From Iris pallida (Eukaryota; Streptophyta; Magnoliopsida; Asparagales; Iridaceae): a DNA stretch of 64,000 bases. Below, in pieces: positions 59,871 through 64,000 of the stretch. The notes under the pieces are model-generated. The model worked only from the letters and a program-made list of their open reading frames with translations. It did no database searches and was not told where the DNA came from. Each line of letters starts with the position of its first letter. Position 1 is the stretch's first letter. Made by a program: the position numbers and the translations under genes. The stretch spans positions 176,001-240,000 of the forward strand of contig JANAVB010033217.1 in the NCBI GenBank assembly GCA_029216955.1, in the 5' to 3' direction.

Positions 59871-60079
59871 AAGGAAAGAAGAGAGACTCACCTATGTGGT
59901 GGCGGGAGATGAGGAAGGTGACCAGAGACGGACTGCAAGGAAACCCACTTTCAAGCTTGCAACTGTCTAAGAATAAAGCTCTCTCCGCTTGAGTTACTCC
60001 TCTTCCAGCCGGTAGGTGGGAAGAAGTGGAAAGAGAGAGAAAAAGTAATTTCTCTGCAAGGAAGGGACACATGCAACCC

Positions 60080-60192
60080 CAAAACTAGCAACTTTCCAAA
60101 CAGAGGAGAACGCGGTTTCAACCGACAGTTGCAATAAAAAGTGGTTTTGGAACCCACTTTCAAGCCACCTCGGGCTATCCAAACAGCCCCTT
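60080..60192. mobile_element. Right terminus of a Harbinger-type element
   Basis: Read on the minus strand from 60189: GGGGCTGTTTGGATAGCCCG, preceded by TAA (TTA on the plus strand at 60190-60192). The GGGCTGTTTGG start and TTA target fit PIF/Harbinger. The partner end was not found with confidence; the best candidate by sequence is 32588. Confidence 0.5.
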
Positions 60193-60492
60193 AGTGCAAA
60201 GACATCGAGATTCGTTGGGTTAGGTGGCTCTGACAACGCCTACGCGGTCGGGGCTGCTCATACAGTAGGTTGCGGATGGTGCAGACTGGTAGCTAATTGA
60301 ATTTAGGAACTGATGTTGTTGCTTCCGACGAACAGCTGGAAACGTGCTCCTATTTTTCTAATGACTGGTGCCGGTAAGGTTCTTTTAGCGGATGGATCTC
60401 TCTGGAAGTTCCTGGAATTAAAAAAATTCTAAGTTATATTGATTTTTATTAATGGATAATAATATAAAAATAATACAACCATAATAATACAA

Positions 60493-60568
<76 letters not shown>

Positions 60569-60570
60569 AA
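60193..60570. other. Spacer with a copia-1-type LTR fragment and (TA)n
   Basis: Bases 60436-60495 (TTGATTTTTATTAATGGATA and following) match the copia-1 LTR at 17648-17700 and 18190-18240. A pure (TA)n run of about 35 repeats follows at 60497-60566, as at 17697. The first 240 bases have no recognised feature. Confidence 0.6.
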
Positions 60571-60640
60571 AAAAAGTAAATTTTATTCCAAAGCAATACA
60601 ATAATCGTACAACATACAATCAAAGTGGGACACCTACTCT

Positions 60641-62560
60641 TCAAATTCCCATAACATTTACATCAAATTCGATGTTATGAAGCATACCCATCAGATGTGT
60701 GACCAGACCCTCAAATATTCGACGGTTTCGATCCCGTAAGATATGCCAAACTGAAGCAGCCAGACGAACTCTGGCGGTCCGGAACCAGTCCTCCCCTCGA
60801 CCTCTACTATCCCGGATCACCGTGATGATGTCCCCTATACCCTTTCCGGAGTCGCATCCTCCCAACACTCTACTTTGCTCCTTCCAGATCTGCCAAGCCA
60901 GGTCACACTCGAAGAAGATGTGTCTAATAGATTCTTACTCCAGACTGCACAGCACACATTTGGAATCTGGGACCGTCACTCCAAAAGAACTCAACCGATC
61001 CCTAGTCAAAAGACGACCCAGAAGGAGCTTGTAGATACAAAGATACATCTTCCTGGCCAGACCCTTGCACCATACGAACTCGTAGTCAGGACTCTGAGAA
61101 AAAGCGCGTCGTATGAGATTGTAGCAACTCCGAAATTAGAACTCTCCAGTTCTCGGAGACGCTCCAGTCGGCTCCCAAATCTACCGATCAGCAGGCAAGT
61201 CCGGATCAATGGCAATAGTACTAATGATCCCACCCAGCTCCATGATAAATTGATAAGTCTCAGGCCTCCACACCCCGTCGTGAATGATCCAACTACACGT
61301 CAGGTCCCGCCTATCCACCTGGTGTGTCTGAGCCCCCATAATGTCCAATAACGAGCGCCGATCTATCCAAGGATTCCGTCAGAGGTCCGTTCCAGACCCA
61401 TCCTTCATGACCTTCCTGATAACAGATATAAGAATCCCCCTGTCTCAGGACAGTCTTGAACGTGACAGAGTGATTATTATCAGTAGCACATGTCCAAAAG
61501 TTGCCCTACTTCACGTATCTGCTATGCATCCAGATAGCCTAGAGAGACCCTCTATTGATGAATTTCTATGCCAGTTTAAGCGCGAAGGCCTCCCTAATCT
61601 CCAGTAATGGTCTAAGCCCCACACCTTCCTTCTTCCTGGGACGACAGAGTTGTTCCCAAGAGATCGTATATATACCTCCCCCCCCCCGCCAAATAAAATC
61701 TGTACATATTCGATCCACTTTCCTAACAGTGGCAATAGAAAGGAGGATGGATTACAGCCAGAAGTGAGCAACAGCCGTAATCACCGATCTAACCAGCTCG
61801 ATGCGTCCTCCAAATGATAATCCCGTGGCTTTCCAACCTTCTACTCTCCTCTAGACGTACTCCACCAAACTATGGCAGTCCTGATCCCGCGCATAGTTGA
61901 CCGTGAGAGGAACTCCTAAGTAGCGCACCGGAAGATCACTCCTCTCGATACCCAGTACGTCAGCCCGCTCCTCCTTCTGGGGACATAAGAAGCTAAAGTA
62001 CACCCGGCTCTTCTCCCTGTTCAGCTGAAGGCCCGAGAGGGAATACAACTCTCCCATAATCTCTGCAAGCATCTGCATACCCTCCGACGAAGGCTGAATA
62101 AACACCAAGAGATCATCAGCATAAATGAGATGGGTGACTGGGGGATCCACCGTCCGGAACGATGGGACCAGCCTCCCTCAGTGCATTGCTAAATCCATCA
62201 GGCATGTGAAGTATTCCATAACAAGCGTGAACAGGTAAGGAGACAGGGGATCACCTTGCCTAAGCCCACGATTGCTCTGGAAGTACCCATAGGGGATACC
62301 CTGGATAAGGACAAAGAAAGAGGGGGACGTGATGCACTCCCGGAACAGAGCAACCCAGTGGTCCCCAAATCCCATGGCGGACATCAAATAGCAAAGGAAG
62401 TCTCGATTGACCATGTCATACGCCTTCCTCAGATCCAGTTTCACGTATGCCTTCTCTCCTCCGGGTTTGCTAAAATATCTCACCATCTTATGAGCCAGGA
62501 GGCTGTGCTCAGTAATCGACCTCCCCTTGATAAACGCAGCCTGGTTCGGAGATACCAAGT
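60641..62560 (-). pseudogene. LINE ORF2, reverse transcriptase core and zf-RVT end
   Basis: Reverse transcriptase motifs on the minus strand are PNQAAFIKGRSITEHSLLAH, YVKLDLRKAYDMVNR, GLRQGDPLSPYLFTL (about 62280-62230) and the catalytic LIYADDLLVF (about 62132-62103). The C-terminal zf-RVT domain has CVLCSLE..SIRHIFFECDLAWQIWKE (about 60970-60880), followed by RVRLAASVWHILRDRNRRIF and a stop at 60641. The catalytic YADD is intact, but stops near 62177, 61850, 61772 and 60935 and several frameshifts show it is dead. Confidence 0.85.
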
Positions 62561-62569
62561 TCTACATGA

Positions 62570-64000
62570 TTCTCTCTATCCGCCGGCACATAAGGTGCAT
62601 AATTATCTTATAAAGATAATTACAGCACACAATAGGTCTAAAGTCCGCCAGTGCTGTCGCTCCCTCCTTCTTAGGCACCATGGTCAGGAAGGTGTGGTTC
62701 AGCTCTTTCATCAGCTTTTCTTTGGTGAAGAATTCCTATACCACCTCCAAGACCTGATGCTTCAGAGTGTCCCAGTGGCGTTTGTAGAATCCACTGCTAA
62801 AACCATCCGGTACGGGAGCCTTGTTGGGATCCGCCTGCTTGACAATAGCTTTTACCTCCTCCAATGCATGTAACAGGGGCAAGAAGAATGCTATTCCATA
62901 TGGAGTCACCAATTTCTTCATAACTACCTCTGGGAACACAGGCAGGTAGTCAGTCTGGAAATATAACTCAGAGTAGTACCTGACCTCCTCGTCCTGGATC
63001 GTAGTCGGCTCTCCCACAAGATTGCCATCCACATCCAGAAGCTGGAAGATGTGATTCCTATGTTGTCTGGTCCGGATGACATCATAGAAGAACTTGGAGC
63101 ACCGGTCGCCGTCCTTGAGCCAGGAGCATTTGGCACACTGAGCCATGCTAATCTCTTTATGTAGCCTCAAGATGTTGACTTCTTCGATCAGCTCCTTCTC
63201 TCTAGTCGCCAGGGTCCCCATTGAGCATGTCAGCTTGCATGTCTTGCTGGATAGCCTGCAACTCTACCTTCTTAACTTCTAAGGAAGTCTTAGGCAACCC
63301 CTTCACCCATCTCCGAAGAACCTGCTTTGTGACCTTGAGACGACGAACCAAACGGAACTGAGCCGTCCCCTCATGTCCGCTAATAAGCCCCTCTGAGACA
63401 GCCTCCAGGTAGCCCTCCGAGAGATACCAGCTGTTGTTGTACCTAAAAGAATGGGACTTTCCAGGAGACCAAGAAGTGAAGCCAACCCGGATGGAGGAGT
63501 GATCGCTCATCCCAGCAGCCAGGCCCTCCATCGAAGTGTTGGGGAAATATCGGAACCATTCTCCATTACCCAGAGCACGATCCAGCTGACATGTAACCCT
63601 GTTCTGGATTGCTTTGTTATGCCAAGTCCAGATGAAGCCAGATCGAGACAATCTCTGGAGCCCCGCCCGGAGGAGGCATCTCTGAAAATCATATAGGATA
63701 GAGTCTGGGACTGGCCGACCGTCCACCTTCTCCCCTCGGTGCAGAAGGGCATTGAAGTCCCCGATCATAAGAAAAGGAAGGGACGACGAATCTGCTGTAG
63801 CTGCGACACGGGATATGTCACTCCACAGGGACTCCCTTCTCCGTCTGTCGTTGTGGCCGTAGACCGCCCCCAGAAGGAACCGAAAGCCACCCTTGTTTGA
63901 AAAGGAAATGGCAATCAACTGCTCCGCCATCAAGAGCAAATCTCCATCCCAGCTCTTCGAGTTCCATCTAACCCAGATCCTGGCCATGTCACACAGAGCC
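62570..64000 (-). pseudogene. LINE ORF2, endonuclease and start of reverse transcriptase
   Basis: The endonuclease-like part (63987-63360) shows LLGAVYGHNDRRRRESLW, MIGDFNALL with the catalytic Asp/Asn, and AAGMSDHSSIRV with the Asp-His pair. It nicks target DNA in L1 integration. A frameshift at about 63202-63221 separates it from SWLKDGDRCSKFFYDVIRTR and NKAPVPDGFSSGFYKRHW, the segment leading into reverse transcriptase. A TAG interrupts the frame near 62737 (LEVV*EFFTKEKL). The start lies outside the window. Confidence 0.85.

Larger units (their letters stand above)
60570..64000 (-). mobile_element. L1-type LINE (non-LTR retrotransposon), 5' end outside the window
   Basis: Minus-strand element with an apurinic/apyrimidinic-type endonuclease, reverse transcriptase and a C-terminal zinc-binding domain in plant L1 order. 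The 3' end lies near 60570, after an AATAAA signal and TTACTTTTTTTCC; it abuts a (TA)n run and shows no clear poly-A. ORF1 and the 5' end lie to the right of the window. The coding region has numerous stops and frameshifts. Confidence 0.88.

Noticed and set aside
59447..60072. Overlapping minus-strand frames rich in Phe, Cys and Ser
   Set aside because: They arise from the degenerate tandem repeat at 59460-59870 and the adjoining transposon terminus; no domain is visible.
62256..62873. Open frame of 205 codons on the plus strand
   Set aside because: It is antisense to the LINE reverse transcriptase, whose motifs on the minus strand are unambiguous.

Overview
The window is plant nuclear DNA made almost entirely of nested transposable elements. 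I see no intact host gene, rRNA, tRNA or CRISPR array. It holds plant-type CACTA (En/Spm) elements, Ty3/gypsy chromovirus-like and Ty1/copia retrotransposons, an L1-type LINE, hAT and PIF/Harbinger MITEs and a Pack-MULE. The strong G/C third-position bias of the cytidine deaminase fragment inside the Pack-MULE hints at a GC-rich (commelinid-type) monocot. That is inference, and the species is not identified.

Layout. 1-2937: 5' end of a minus-strand gypsy element (internal stub plus a 2.8 kb LTR carrying two tandem-repeat arrays). 3036-3637: hAT-like MITE. 4494-5837: Pack-MULE with long terminal inverted repeats, a 9-bp target duplication and captured pieces of a cytidine deaminase gene. 6619-6874: second hAT MITE. 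7413-8278: Harbinger-type MITE with another MITE (7597-7907) nested in it. 9.4-32.4 kb: a decayed minus-strand copia element split by two 8-kb-class CACTA elements, CACTA-1 (9469-17590) and CACTA-2 (19268-32173); CACTA-2 is itself split by a 4.9 kb LTR-like insertion (26653-31530). 33.1-38.3 kb: a CACTA-like fragment and a truncated minus-strand gypsy (gag plus a 3.5 kb LTR). 38330-50094: CACTA-3, lacking its 5' half and split by a complete gypsy element (39217-47451). 50095-57119: a copia 5' end fragment, then a second minus-strand copia with unequal LTR copies. 57.1-60.2 kb: decayed region with a PIF/Harbinger transposase N-terminus. 60.57-64.0 kb: minus-strand LINE running off the window.

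The three CACTA copies belong to one family and validate each other: CACTA-3 preserves the empty site of the LTR insertion in CACTA-2, and CACTA-2 preserves the empty site of the gypsy insertion in CACTA-3. Each carries two genes in the order TNP2-type transposase (TNPD-like), then a TNPA-like protein with a coiled coil, and both ends carry dense subterminal GCGACGT-type repeats of the kind TNPA proteins bind in En/Spm. All copies have stops or frameshifts. Relative order of events: copia first, then CACTA-1 and CACTA-2 into it, then LTR elements into the CACTA copies.

The item most worth following is the Pack-MULE: one open frame starts inside its terminal inverted repeat, runs through a shortened cytidine deaminase with an altered catalytic motif, and a 44-bp direct repeat brackets the captured segment exactly.
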